The position numbers and the translations under genes are program-made. Of a DNA stretch of 64,000 bases, positions 41,077-50,137 are shown piece by piece. This stretch comes from Candidatus Promineifilum breve (GTDB taxonomy: Bacteria > Chloroflexota > Anaerolineae > Promineifilales > Promineifilaceae): the NCBI RefSeq assembly GCF_900066015.1, contig NZ_LN890655.1:3078726-3142725 (forward strand), written 5' to 3'. The notes under the pieces were generated by a model. It was not told the DNA's origin and made no database searches. It was given only the letters and a program-made list of their open reading frames with translations. Position 1 is the stretch's first letter; every line of letters begins with the position of its first letter.

Positions 41077-41108
41077 ACAGGCCGGCGATTATCACATCGC
41101 CGGCCTGT
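41077..41108. terminator. Intrinsic terminator after the two-component system
   Basis: ACAGGCCGGCGAT and ATCGCCGGCCTGT form a perfect 13-bp stem around TATCAC. It lies between the convergent kinase and PspC genes. No clear U-tract follows, so it may act on both strands by hairpin strength. Confidence 0.75.
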
Positions 41109-41127
41109 CCATTGGCCCGGTTATGGG

Positions 41128-41526
41128 TTAGCGCGCGCGCCGCAGCAGGTAGAACACGCCCGCGCCGATCAGGATGATCGGCCAGATGTAGCCGGGCAGG
41201 CCGCCGATCTGGCTCAGCAGAAAGAAGGCGCCGAACAGGATGAGCAGCACGCCCACAGTGGCCGCCGGACTGAACCGCGTCTTGAGAGCCGAGGGATCAT
41301 CATTCATTTCGTCCACCAGCCGAATTTCGGGCTGGACGCGCGACGGCGTGGGCACGACGATCCACAGGATGGCATAAATGGCTAAACCGATTCCGCTGGC
41401 CAGGAACAGGATGACAAATGCCAGGCGCACCAGAACGGGATCGACCCCCAGATAGGCAGCCAATCCGCCGCATACCCCGGCGATCATCCGGTCTGTTTCG
41501 CTGCGCACCATTCTTGATTGTTGCAT
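41128..41526 (-). CDS. PspC-domain membrane protein with C-terminal LiaF-like helices
   Basis: This 132-aa protein has a PspC domain at ~8-60 (SETDRMIAGVCGGLAAYLGV, then DPVLVRLAFVILF), a linker, and two closing membrane helices (AATVGVLLILFGAFFLL and YIWPIILIGAGVFYLL) like those of LiaF/DUF5668 proteins. PspC proteins sense or respond to envelope stress at the inner membrane. ATG 41526 is preferred over an earlier in-frame start because the conserved region begins just after it. Function here is inferred from family only. Confidence 0.87.
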   Translation of the reverse strand: MQQSRMVRSETDRMIAGVCGGLAAYLGVDPVLVRLAFVILFLASGIGLAIYAILWIVVPTPSRVQPEIRLVDEMNDDPSALKTRFSPAATVGVLLILFGAFFLLSQIGGLPGYIWPIILIGAGVFYLLRRAR

Positions 41527-41674
41527 GGCGTTAGACCTCCACAAGTGTACTTTAATCGCCTATACGCCGGTCGCCCGGCAAAGTTGCAACCGCTTGCCGG
41601 CGCGGGTATGACCTTTCACTCATATGAGAAGCACATGACTGGTAAGGAAGACCTATGGAATCGTTCGCCCTTTT

Positions 41675-41683
41675 TGTTATACT
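41675..41683 (+). promoter_or_regulatory. Extended -10 promoter of the Nudix operon
   Basis: TGTTATACT (41675-41683) is an extended -10 box. Transcription would start near 41690, leaving a leader of ~15 nt containing AAAGGAAG (41693-41700). This supports the TTG at 41705 over the in-frame TTG at 41690. Confidence 0.6.
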
Positions 41684-41704
41684 GACCTGTTGAAAGGAAG
41701 CCGT

Positions 41705-42262
41705 TTGTCCGGCGTGGCTGGGCCGCGCTTTTGCGTGAATGTGTCATTGAACAACGATTATAAAGAAGAAATCGCGCGCCTGATGCGTCGCCCGCCACTC
41801 AATCGGCTCATCGGCCTGGGCGTGCGGTTGGTCGTCCCCCGCCAGCGGGTCGGGGTGGCGCTGGTCACATTCAACGCCAACGAGGAAATTTTGTTGCTTC
41901 GCCACGTGTTTCATACTTCAAATCCCTGGGGGCTACCGGGCGGCTGGCTGGCTCGCAATGAAGCGCCCGACGATGCGCTGCGTCGCGAGATGCGCGAGGA
42001 ACTTGGCCTGGGCGTCACGCTCGGCCCGCTGCTCCAGATCGCCCACGAGAGCTATCCGCCCCATCTGGTCGTGGCCTATTTGGGGCGTCTGGCCCCCGGC
42101 CCCATGCGCCTCAACGGTGAAATCCTCGAAGCCCGCTGGTTTGGGTTGGATCGGCTGCCGCGCCCCCTCTGGCCCTTCGCCGAACGGGCCATTGTCGCCG
42201 GCCTGGCCCTCTGGCGCGCTAATCCGGCCGCCACGCGGCCGATGGAGGCGCAACCGGTATGA
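41705..42262 (+). CDS. Nudix hydrolase
   Basis: This ~185-aa enzyme has a perfect Nudix box, G-x5-E-x7-RE-x2-EE-x-G, in GWLARNEAPDDALRREMREE plus LGLGV, which binds Mg and cleaves a nucleoside diphosphate linked to another group. The flanking LLLRHVFHTSNPWGLPGG is typical of the beta-strand before the box. The substrate is not predictable. The start is placed at TTG 41705 because AAAGGAAG sits six bases upstream. The stop overlaps the next start (ATGA), so it is coupled to the two beta-lactamase-fold genes. Confidence 0.85.
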   Translation: MSGVAGPRFCVNVSLNNDYKEEIARLMRRPPLNRLIGLGVRLVVPRQRVGVALVTFNANEEILLLRHVFHTSNPWGLPGGWLARNEAPDDALRREMREELGLGVTLGPLLQIAHESYPPHLVVAYLGRLAPGPMRLNGEILEARWFGLDRLPRPLWPFAERAIVAGLALWRANPAATRPMEAQPV

Positions 42263-43752
42263 ACCGCAACTCATCCCCCGGTCTGGGCCAATGGATCACC
42301 GTCTCGCTCATGGTGGCGGTGTCGCTGTTCCTGCTCTATAAGCTGTACCAATATGCCGGCACACGGGCCAACTTCCCGACCGGCCTGACCGTCGGCGGCG
42401 TCAACATCGGCCAGATGACGCCCGAGGAAGCCACGGCCGCCCTGACCGAGCGCTACATCGACGCCCCGGTGACGATCTTCCACGAAGAAGATACCTTCGA
42501 GCTGATGCCCAGCCAGGCGGAATTCGTCCTCGATTTCGACGCCATGCTGAGCAAGGCCGACGAGCAGCGCAAGGGACAGGACTTTTGGTCCGGCTTCTGG
42601 GGGTTTCTCTGGGGCCGGCCGATTGAGGTCAGCCCCGTACCCCTAGTGGCCCACCACAATATCGAATCGTTGCGCAACGTCCTGGAAGAGATCAAGAGCG
42701 TCGTCGATTTGCCGGCCCAGCCGCCGCAGCCCATCCCCGGCAGCATGACCTTCCAGTATGGCACAGCCGGCACCGAAACCGACATCGAGGCCAGCTTTGC
42801 CGACATCGAGGCCGCTTTCTATCGGCCCAGTCTGCGCGAGGCGCGGCTCATCGTGGCCCCCAAGGAGCCGGAGCGGCCGAATATCAATCTGCTGGCCCGC
42901 CTGCTGGTCAATCGCCTGCAAGTATTCGAGCAGGACACCGGCGGCATGGCCGGCATCTTCATCATGGATTTGAACAGCGGCGAAGAGGTCAACATCAACA
43001 GCGACGTGCCGGTCACGGCCATCGACCTGATGAAGCTGCCCATCGTGCTGGAGACTTACCACATGCTCGATCAATTGCCGAGCCTCTCCCACCGGCAACT
43101 GATCTCCGATACCCTGGTCGTGAAGCCGGAGAACACCGCCGCCAACGAACTGCTGGCCGTCATCGGCGGCGAGGAAGGCGCCTACGTGGGCGCGGAGCGG
43201 GTGACGGCCACCTTGCAACGGCTGGGGCTGGTCAATTCCTTCATCCTGGCTCCCTACGACGCGGCCATGCCCGCCGGCACGCAGACGCCGGAGACGCCGG
43301 CCAACTCGGTCGAGGCGCTGCGCACCGTCCCCAGCGCCACCATGCAGACCACGGCCGAGGACATCGGCACGCTGTTGTCGATGCTCTACTACTGCGCCAC
43401 CGGCCAGGGCGGGGCGCTGGTGGCCGCTTTCCCGGCCAACGATTGGCAGCGCGAATGTCTGGAGATGCTCGACTACATGGAGCGCAACAAGATCGGCAGC
43501 CTGATCGAGGACGGCGTGCCGGCCGAGACGACCATCGCCCACCGCCACGGTTGGACGGGTGACACCCACGTTGACGCGGGCATCATCTTCAGCCCCGGCG
43601 GCGACTATGTGATCGTCGAGATCATGTACAAGCCCGAATGGCTGGAGTGGGAGCTGAGCGCGCCGCTCATCGCCGACGTCTCCCGCGCCGCCTATAACTA
43701 CTTCAATCTCGACAATCCTTTTGTGGATGAGGCCAACGCGGCCAATAACTAG
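42259..43752 (+). CDS. Beta-lactamase-fold protein with degenerate active site (paralogue 1)
   Basis: This 497-aa protein is anchored by one N-terminal helix (~11-30). Residues ~40-200 form a peptidoglycan-binding-like (VanW/YoaR-type) region (FPTGLTVGGVNIGQMTPEEA). Residues ~215-490 form a class A beta-lactamase fold. The catalytic SxxK is D256-L-M-K259, SxN is replaced by the PENTAAN segment (290-296), and KTG is RHG (429-431). All three catalytic motifs are therefore altered, most critically Ser to Asp, and hydrolysis is unlikely. It is followed ten bases later by a paralogue that keeps Ser. A regulatory or binding role in the cell wall is inferred. Confidence 0.82.
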   Translation: MNRNSSPGLGQWITVSLMVAVSLFLLYKLYQYAGTRANFPTGLTVGGVNIGQMTPEEATAALTERYIDAPVTIFHEEDTFELMPSQAEFVLDFDAMLSKADEQRKGQDFWSGFWGFLWGRPIEVSPVPLVAHHNIESLRNVLEEIKSVVDLPAQPPQPIPGSMTFQYGTAGTETDIEASFADIEAAFYRPSLREARLIVAPKEPERPNINLLARLLVNRLQVFEQDTGGMAGIFIMDLNSGEEVNINSDVPVTAIDLMKLPIVLETYHMLDQLPSLSHRQLISDTLVVKPENTAANELLAVIGGEEGAYVGAERVTATLQRLGLVNSFILAPYDAAMPAGTQTPETPANSVEALRTVPSATMQTTAEDIGTLLSMLYYCATGQGGALVAAFPANDWQRECLEMLDYMERNKIGSLIEDGVPAETTIAHRHGWTGDTHVDAGIIFSPGGDYVIVEIMYKPEWLEWELSAPLIADVSRAAYNYFNLDNPFVDEANAANN

Positions 43753-43762
43753 AGCGAAACCG

Positions 43763-45265
43763 ATGTTACGGGTTCTGCGGCGCATCCTGCTGTTTACGCT
43801 CCTCTTCGTGGGGGCGGCCTTCCTGCTCTATCAGGGCTTCCTCTTCTGGCGCGCCCTCGATAAGCTGCCGCCGACGACCACGATCGCCGGGGTGGCCGTG
43901 GGCGGCCTGACGCCCGATGCCGCCCGCGATGCCGTCAATGACCGTTACCTGTCGCCGGTTGTCGTCTATAACGGCGAGGAGCGCGCCGCCGAATTGATGC
44001 CGGCCGACGCCGGGTTCACCATCGATACCGAAGGCATGTTGGCCCAGGCGCGGGCTGAGTGGGAAAAGCAGGAGATGTGGCTGCGCTACGTCGAGTTTGT
44101 CGTCGGCATCTCCCCCCAGCCCATCATCATCCCCATCCGCGCCCGCCACGACGACGCGGCGCTGGCCGGCCAACTGGATACCATCGCCGACTTCATCGAC
44201 AGCCCGGCCCGCGGCCCGCAACTGCTGGCCGACACCGGTGAAATACAGCCCGGCCAATCCGGTCTGGTGACCGACCGCGCCGCCAGCCTCCACCACCTGC
44301 GCTCCGCCCTCTATAGCCCCACCGATCGGCAGGCCAGCCTGACGCTCATCGAGCAGCCCGCGCCGGAGTGGGACATCCAGGTCTTGCAGGACGCCATCGA
44401 GAACCAGTTGTCGGCGTTCGAGGGCTTTGCCTCGGTGTTCATCCTCGACTTGCAGACCGGCGAGGAAGTGAGCATCAACTCCGACGTGGCCGTGTCGGCC
44501 CTCAGCATCCTGAAGATCGCCATCTTCGTCGAGGCTTACCGGGCGCTGGACGCCCCGCCCAACGAGTACGAGCAGGAGCTTTTCCTCAGCACGGCCACGG
44601 CCAGCAGCAACCACAGCGCCAATCTGTTGCTGCACGTGATCGCCGGCGAGGATAACACCTATGAAGGGGCGGAGGTATTGACGGCCGAGATGCGCCGCAT
44701 GGGCATGTTGAACAGCTTCATGGCGATTCCCTACGACGCCACCGAAGTGCCATCGCGCCCCAGTACCTACTCGACGCCGGCCAACGCCAACCCGTCCATC
44801 GATACGCGACCCGATACATCGATGCAGACCACGGCCGAGGACATCGGCGGCCTGCTGGCGATGATCTACTATTGCGCCCAGGGCGAGGGCGGGCTGCTGG
44901 CCGTCTATCCGGGCGAGATTACCCAGGAAGAGTGCCAGGCCATCGTCGATCTGATGATCCAGAACGTGGAGGGCAATCTCATCCGCTTCGGCGTGCCCGA
45001 CGGCGTGGCCGTGTCCCATAAGCACGGCTGGAGCTTCAACGAGCATGGCGACGCCGGTATCGTCTATTCGCCCGGCGGCGATTTCGTCATCTACACCCTG
45101 CTGGCCCAGCCCGAAAGTGACTGGCTGTCGTCGGAATACAGTTTCCCCATCCTGCGCGAGATCGCCCGCGCCTCCTACAACTACTTCAACCGCGAGAATC
45201 CCTATGAGGGGCGGGCGATGGATGATCTGGAGGAGTTGGAGGAGATTCGGGCGGGGGGGAATTGA
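43763..45265 (+). CDS. Beta-lactamase-fold serine hydrolase (paralogue 2, active-site serine kept)
   Basis: This 500-aa membrane-anchored protein shares the layout of the preceding gene: helix at ~8-28, PG-binding-like region (IAGVAVGGLTPDAARDAVND), then a class A beta-lactamase fold. SxxK is S248-I-L-K251, SxN is S281-S-N283 and KTG is K420-H-G422, so the catalytic set is present. Both paralogues share TTAEDIG and the HGW...DAGI-x-(Y/F)-SPGGD closing stretch. It may hydrolyse beta-lactams or act as a peptidoglycan DD-peptidase. It is co-transcribed with paralogue 1 and the Nudix gene. The C-terminus is acidic (DDLEELEEIRAGGN). Confidence 0.83.
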   Translation: MLRVLRRILLFTLLFVGAAFLLYQGFLFWRALDKLPPTTTIAGVAVGGLTPDAARDAVNDRYLSPVVVYNGEERAAELMPADAGFTIDTEGMLAQARAEWEKQEMWLRYVEFVVGISPQPIIIPIRARHDDAALAGQLDTIADFIDSPARGPQLLADTGEIQPGQSGLVTDRAASLHHLRSALYSPTDRQASLTLIEQPAPEWDIQVLQDAIENQLSAFEGFASVFILDLQTGEEVSINSDVAVSALSILKIAIFVEAYRALDAPPNEYEQELFLSTATASSNHSANLLLHVIAGEDNTYEGAEVLTAEMRRMGMLNSFMAIPYDATEVPSRPSTYSTPANANPSIDTRPDTSMQTTAEDIGGLLAMIYYCAQGEGGLLAVYPGEITQEECQAIVDLMIQNVEGNLIRFGVPDGVAVSHKHGWSFNEHGDAGIVYSPGGDFVIYTLLAQPESDWLSSEYSFPILREIARASYNYFNRENPYEGRAMDDLEELEEIRAGGN

Positions 45266-45270
45266 GCGCA

Positions 45271-45341
45271 GGGGAGCAGGGGGGCAGGGGCGCAGGGGAG
45301 AACTGGGTACTGACCACAGACCACAGACCACAGACCACTAT
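45271..45341. repeat. Low-complexity repeat: GGGGAGCAGGGG then GACCACAGACCACA units
   Basis: This is a shorter version of the array at 19702-19821, with ACCACAGACC replacing the CCACTATCC units. It fills the gap between the beta-lactamase-fold gene and the ACBP gene. Confidence 0.8.
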
Positions 45342-45359
45342 TTATGCTGGGAGCCAACC

Positions 45360-45617
45360 ATGACCACACTCCAAGACCAATTTGATGCCGCTGCCCAGAC
45401 GGCCATGAACCTGCCCACGCGGCCCGACAATGAGACGATGCTGCGGCTCTATGCCCTGTTCAAGCAAGCCAAGAGCGGCGACGCCACCGGCAACCGGCCG
45501 GGCATGTTCGATATGGTCGGCCGGGCCAAGTATGATGCCTGGGCCGGGCTGAAGGGCATGGCCCCGGAAGCGGCCATGCAGGCTTACGTCGATCTGGTTA
45601 CCTCGCTCAACAACTGA
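45360..45617 (+). CDS. Acyl-CoA-binding protein
   Basis: This 85-aa four-helix protein is of the ACBP family, better known from eukaryotes but present in some bacteria. Typical elements are LRLYALFKQAKSGDATGNRP (the YGLYKQA-x-x-GD motif), GMFDMVGRAKYDAWAGLKGM and EAAMQAYVDLV. Residues that bind the CoA adenine-phosphate (Tyr, Lys, Lys, Tyr/Trp) are at their expected positions. It would buffer long-chain acyl-CoA esters in the cytoplasm. Start ATG 45360 follows GGGAG. It is flanked by repeats on one side and an aldo/keto reductase gene on the other. Confidence 0.93.
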   Translation: MTTLQDQFDAAAQTAMNLPTRPDNETMLRLYALFKQAKSGDATGNRPGMFDMVGRAKYDAWAGLKGMAPEAAMQAYVDLVTSLNN

Positions 45618-45701
45618 AGCCAACGACAACGCGCGCGGATTACGCCCTCTTAATCGGTGAAATCCGTGGATTCTCTTTTTTTCTAGTGGAGTAACACACC
45701 A

Positions 45702-46682
45702 ATGGAATACCGCCGTCTCGGCCGCACCGGCCTGAAGGTCTCGACAATCTGCCTGGGAACGATGCAGTTTGGCTGGTCGACCGATGAGCCGACGGCCCAC
45801 AAGATCATGAGCCACGCCGTGGCGTTGGGCATCAACTTCATCGACACGGCCGACGTCTATTCGCGCTGGGTCGAGGGCAACCCCGGCGGCGTGTCGGAGA
45901 CCCACATCGGCAACTGGCTGGCGAGTGGCGCGGTCGGCCGCGACGCGCTGATCCTGGCGACCAAAGTGCGCGGCAAGATGGGCGACGGCCCCAACGAAGA
46001 GGGCCTGTCGCGCGGCCACATCCTCAACGCCGTCGAGGCCAGCCTGCGCCGCCTGCGAACGGACTACATCGACCTCTACCAGACCCACTTCCCCGACGAC
46101 GAGACGCCGCTGGACGAGACATTGCGGGCGCTAGATGATCTGGTGCGCTCCGGCAAGGTGCGCACTATCGGCTGCTCCAACTACCCGGCCTGGCTGCTGG
46201 CTAAGGCCCTGTGGATCAGCGACGTCCGCGGCCTGACCCGCTACGACAGCCTCCAGCCCCATTACAGCTACGTCCACCGCGCCGAGTTCGAGCGCGAATT
46301 GCAGCCGCTATGTCTCGATCAAGGGATCGGCGTCATCCCCTATAGCCCCTTGGGCGGCGGCTTCCTGACCGGCAAGTACCGGCGCGACACGCCTCTGCCC
46401 GACTCCACACGGGTGAAGCGGGTGCAGAAGCACTACATGAACGAGCGCGGTTTCGCCGCCGTGGATAAGTTGGAAGAGGTCGGCCGCGCCCATGCTGCCA
46501 CCATCGCCCAGACGGCCATCGCCTGGTGCCTGGCTAACCCGGCGGTGACGTCGGCCATCATCGGGGCCAACTCCATCGCCCAACTGGAAGACACGGCTAA
46601 AGGCGGGACGATGACGCTATCGGCCGACGAGAAGGCCGCCCTCGATGCCTTGACCGATTGGTCGGGGCGCGACGACGAGTAA
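45702..46682 (+). CDS. Aldo/keto reductase
   Basis: This 326-aa NADPH-dependent (alpha/beta)8 oxidoreductase is related to YajO/potassium-channel beta-subunit-like proteins. The N-terminus YRRLGRTGLKVSTICLGTMQ, the catalytic Asp and Tyr (FIDTADVYSR), Lys (LATKVRG) and His (LYQTHFPD) form the tetrad. The cofactor segment ANSIAQLEDTAKG is also typical. It reduces aldehydes or ketones in the cytosol; no substrate can be named. The TAGTGGAGTAA site upstream gives a clear ribosome-binding region. It stands alone. Confidence 0.93.
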   Translation: MEYRRLGRTGLKVSTICLGTMQFGWSTDEPTAHKIMSHAVALGINFIDTADVYSRWVEGNPGGVSETHIGNWLASGAVGRDALILATKVRGKMGDGPNEEGLSRGHILNAVEASLRRLRTDYIDLYQTHFPDDETPLDETLRALDDLVRSGKVRTIGCSNYPAWLLAKALWISDVRGLTRYDSLQPHYSYVHRAEFERELQPLCLDQGIGVIPYSPLGGGFLTGKYRRDTPLPDSTRVKRVQKHYMNERGFAAVDKLEEVGRAHAATIAQTAIAWCLANPAVTSAIIGANSIAQLEDTAKGGTMTLSADEKAALDALTDWSGRDDE

Positions 46683-46910
46683 AGGCCGGGCCGCGCTCTC
46701 GCCCGGTTTATGAATCGATCCGCAACAAGTTAGACCGGACGGCAACTTTCTGTTATGGTAGGGGTCGGCGAATTGCTCGGCGGCCCATTACCCATTTGCA
46801 TCGCCCTCCCCACCGGCCAGCAACCACAATTTACTGATGGACGAGAACGACGCCCGCGCGAGACCAACTCGCCCGGCTTGTTGCCGCCTTGACCATCGAA
46901 CGAGGTTTCC

Positions 46911-49202
46911 ATGGAACGCGATGCGAACACCCTATCGCTCAAACAAATAGCCTTTATCGGCAACTATCTGCCGCGCCAGTGCGGCATCGCCACGTTTACG
47001 GCCGACCTGTGCGAATCGGTAGCGGCCCAATATCCCACCACCAAATGTAGCGCCGTGCCGGTCAACGACATCGAGGCCGGCTATGCCTATCCCGACCGGG
47101 TGCGCTTCGAGCTGACCGAGAAGGATATCGATTCCTACCGCCGCGCGGCCGATTTCCTGAATATCAACAGCATCGACGTGGTTAGCCTGCAACACGAGTA
47201 CGGCATCTTTGGCGGGCGGGCCGGCAGCCACATCCTGGCCCTGCTGCGCGAGTTGCGGATGCCCATCGTCACCACGCTGCACACGGTTCTGCAAAACCCC
47301 GACCCCGACCAATGCCGGGTGCTGAAGGAGATCGCCGCCCTGTCCGACCGGCTGGTGGTGATGAGCGAGCGCGGCGCGGAGTTCCTGCGCGATGTCTACG
47401 AGGTGAACCCGCACAAGATCGACCTCATCCCCCACGGCATCCCCGACGTTTCCTTCGTCGATCCCAGCTTCTTCAAGGATCACTTTGGCGTGGAGGGCAA
47501 GACGGTGCTGCTCAGCTTCGGCTTGCTGTCGGCCAATAAGGGCATCGAGAACGTCATCAACGCCCTGCCGGCCGTCCTGGAGAAGCATCCCAACGTCGTC
47601 TACATCGTACTGGGGGCCACCCACCCCAACGTGCTGCGCCACGAGGGCGAGTCCTATCGCCTGTCGCTGCAACGGCTGGCCGAGGATCGCGGCGTGGAGG
47701 GGCAGGTCATCTTCTACAATCGCTTTGTCAGTTCCGAAGAACTCAACGAGTTCATCGGCGCGTCCGACATCTACATCACGCCCTATCTGGACGCGCGGCA
47801 AATCACCTCCGGCACGCTGGCCTACACCGTGGGCGCGGGCAAGGCGGTCATCTCCACGCCCTACTGGTATGCCGAGGAACTGCTGGCCGACGGCCGCGGC
47901 GCGCTGGTCCCGTTTCGCGATCCGGCGGCGCTGGCCGAGCAGATCGTGGCCCTGCTGGACAACGACGCCGAGCGCCACGCCATGCGCAAGCGGGCCTATA
48001 TCCACGGCCGCGATATGATCTGGTCGCAGGTGGCCCAGCGCTATATGACCAGCTTCGAGCGCGCCCGCGAGGATCATCGCCATCTGACGCCGCCGGCGTT
48101 TGCCGTCAAGCCGCTGGATCGGCGGCCGATCGAGCTGCCGCCGCTGAAGCTCGATCACCTGCTGCGCATGACCGATTCCACCGGCATGTTGCAGCACGCC
48201 CTGTTCACCGTGCCCAACTTCCGCGAGGGATACAGCATCGACGACAACGCCCGCGCGCTCATCGTCGCCGTCTATCTGGAAGAGTTGGGCCACGCGGCGG
48301 CCTTTGATCTGGCCTCGCGCTACATGGCGTTCATCGCCTATGCCTTCAACCCCGAAACCGGCCGTTTTCGCAACTTCATGGATTACGGCCACAACTGGCT
48401 GGAGCAAAGCGGCTCGGACGACAGCCACGGCCGGGCGTTGTGGGCGCTGGGCACAGTGCTCGGCCGCTCCAATACGCCCGCCCTACAGCGCATCGCCGGC
48501 TGGCTGTTCGAGCAGGCGATGCCGGCCATTCTGGAAATGACCAGCCCGCGCGCCTGGGCCTTTGCCATTCTGGGTATCCAGGCCTATTTGCGGCGCTACG
48601 ACGGCGACCGCCGCGCGGCCCAGGTGCGCGACGAGCTGGCCGGCCGCCTGCTGGGCCTCTATCAGGCCTGCCGCGCCGACGAATGGCGCTGGTTCGAGGA
48701 CGGCCTGTCCTATTGCAACGCGGTTCTGCCCCATGCCCTGCTCCTCTGCGGCCAGGCCATGCCCAACCAGGCCATGACCGATGCCGGGTTCGAGTCGTTG
48801 CTGTGGCTGGCCGAATTGCAACGCTCGGCGCCCGGCGGCGGCCATTTCGTACCCATCGGCTCCAACGGCTTCTATCGGCGCGGCGGCGAGCGGGCCAGGT
48901 TCGATCAGCAGGCCATCGAAGCGCGATCGATGGTCTCGGCCTGCCTGGAAGCGTACCGTCTCAGCGGCGATGAGCGTTGGCGGCGCGAAGTGCGGCGGGC
49001 CTTCGAGTGGTTCCTGGGCCGCAACGATTTGAATCTGCCGCTCTATGACCCCGACACCGGCGGCTGCCACGACGGCCTGCACCCCGACCGGCTCAACGAG
49101 AATGAGGGCGCGGAATCGACCCTGGCCTTCTTGCAGGCGCTACTGGAATTGCGCCTGCCGGAGAGCACGTCATCCCCCCTGGAGGTAAAATTTGACCAAT
49201 AA
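46911..49202 (+). CDS. GT4 glycosyltransferase with C-terminal alpha/alpha-barrel domain
   Basis: In this 763-aa bifunctional-looking protein, residues ~10-390 are a GT-B family 4 glycosyltransferase: LPRQCGIATFTADLCESVAA at the N-terminal acceptor loop, LIPHGIPDVSF at the donor hinge, and EELNEFIGASDIYITPY with TSGTLAYTVGAGKAVISTPY near the catalytic E-x7-E region. Residues ~400-760 form a helical (alpha/alpha)6-type domain (REGYSIDDNARALIVAVYLE, then WLEQSGSDDSHGRALWALGT) like mannan/glucan-processing modules. The next gene, a GH130, overlaps by 11 bases. The pair suggests synthesis and phosphorolysis of a mannose-containing glycan or storage sugar. Start ATG 46911 follows GAGG. Confidence 0.88.
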   Translation: MERDANTLSLKQIAFIGNYLPRQCGIATFTADLCESVAAQYPTTKCSAVPVNDIEAGYAYPDRVRFELTEKDIDSYRRAADFLNINSIDVVSLQHEYGIFGGRAGSHILALLRELRMPIVTTLHTVLQNPDPDQCRVLKEIAALSDRLVVMSERGAEFLRDVYEVNPHKIDLIPHGIPDVSFVDPSFFKDHFGVEGKTVLLSFGLLSANKGIENVINALPAVLEKHPNVVYIVLGATHPNVLRHEGESYRLSLQRLAEDRGVEGQVIFYNRFVSSEELNEFIGASDIYITPYLDARQITSGTLAYTVGAGKAVISTPYWYAEELLADGRGALVPFRDPAALAEQIVALLDNDAERHAMRKRAYIHGRDMIWSQVAQRYMTSFERAREDHRHLTPPAFAVKPLDRRPIELPPLKLDHLLRMTDSTGMLQHALFTVPNFREGYSIDDNARALIVAVYLEELGHAAAFDLASRYMAFIAYAFNPETGRFRNFMDYGHNWLEQSGSDDSHGRALWALGTVLGRSNTPALQRIAGWLFEQAMPAILEMTSPRAWAFAILGIQAYLRRYDGDRRAAQVRDELAGRLLGLYQACRADEWRWFEDGLSYCNAVLPHALLLCGQAMPNQAMTDAGFESLLWLAELQRSAPGGGHFVPIGSNGFYRRGGERARFDQQAIEARSMVSACLEAYRLSGDERWRREVRRAFEWFLGRNDLNLPLYDPDTGGCHDGLHPDRLNENEGAESTLAFLQALLELRLPESTSSPLEVKFDQ

Positions 49203-50133
49203 TCACCCCGAATTGTTCCAGCGTAACCGGCATAATCCTATTCTGACCGCGGCCGATTGGCCCTATCCCATCAACAGTGTCTTCAACGCCGCGGCCACGC
49301 TCATGCCCGACGGCACGACGCTGCTGCTGTGCCGGGCCGAAGACCGGCGCGGCCACTCCCACCTGTGCGTGGCCCGCTCGGTCAACGGCTTCGACGGCTG
49401 GCAGATCGACCCGCAGCCGACGATGCCGGCCGACATTGAGCGTTACCCCGAAGAGTTATGGGGTATCGAGGACCCGCGCATCACCTTCGTGCCCGAGCTG
49501 AACAAATACGCGGTCGTCTATACGGCCTATAGCAAGGACGGCCCCGGCGTGGCCCTGGCGATGACCGAAGATTTCCACACCTATGAGCGCATCGGCCTGA
49601 TCATGCCGCCGGAAGACAAGGACGCCGCCCTGCTGCCCTATCGCATCGGCGGCTACTGGGCGCTCATCCACCGGCCGGTGGGTGGGCCGCGCGCCCATAT
49701 GTGGATCTCCTATTCGCCCGACCTGCGCCACTGGGGCAGCCACAAGCTGATGCTGGAAGCGCGGCGCGGCGCGTGGTGGGACGCCAACAAGATTGGCCTC
49801 TCGCCGCCGCCCATCGAGACGCCGCGCGGCTGGCTGATCATCTACCACGGCGTGCGCATGACCGCCGCCGGGGCCATTTATCGCCTGGGGCTGGCCCTGT
49901 TCGACCTGCACACGCCGGAGCGCCTGCTCAAGCGCGGCGACCAGTGGATCTTCGGCCCCGAGGAGCGCTACGAACAGCGCGGCGACGTGGGCAACGTCGT
50001 CTTTCCCTGCGGCTACACCATCCAGCCCGATGGCGACACGCTCAATCTCTACTACGGCGCGGCCGATACGAGCATCGCCCTGGCGACGGGCAGCATCAAC
50101 AACATGCTGGCCTGGCTGGATGAGAACGGTTAG
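49192..50133 (+). CDS. GH130-family mannoside phosphorylase-like protein
   Basis: This 313-aa five-bladed propeller enzyme matches GH130, which cleaves beta-mannosidic bonds with phosphate. It has NPILTAADWPYPINSVFNAA at the N-terminus, LLCRAEDRRGHSHLCVARS, the catalytic Asp in LWGIEDPRITF, and W-D-A-N-K-I-G with YHGVR in the phosphate/mannose pocket. Family products include mannose-1-phosphate. It starts with TTG 49192, seven bases after GGAGG, inside the 3' end of the glycosyltransferase gene. Its place next to GT4 suggests turnover of the same glycan. Bond type (beta-1,2 or 1,4) not readable. Confidence 0.9.
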   Translation: MTNNHPELFQRNRHNPILTAADWPYPINSVFNAAATLMPDGTTLLLCRAEDRRGHSHLCVARSVNGFDGWQIDPQPTMPADIERYPEELWGIEDPRITFVPELNKYAVVYTAYSKDGPGVALAMTEDFHTYERIGLIMPPEDKDAALLPYRIGGYWALIHRPVGGPRAHMWISYSPDLRHWGSHKLMLEARRGAWWDANKIGLSPPPIETPRGWLIIYHGVRMTAAGAIYRLGLALFDLHTPERLLKRGDQWIFGPEERYEQRGDVGNVVFPCGYTIQPDGDTLNLYYGAADTSIALATGSINNMLAWLDENG

Positions 50134-50137
50134 ACAG

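Noticed and set aside
46683-46910. Possible promoter or riboswitch before the glycosyltransferase
   Set aside because: TTAGAC and TATGGT boxes are too weak and no conserved RNA structure is visible.
46932-48428. 498-aa minus-strand open frame opposite the glycosyltransferase
   Set aside because: It lacks known domains and overlaps the strongly conserved GT4 frame entirely.
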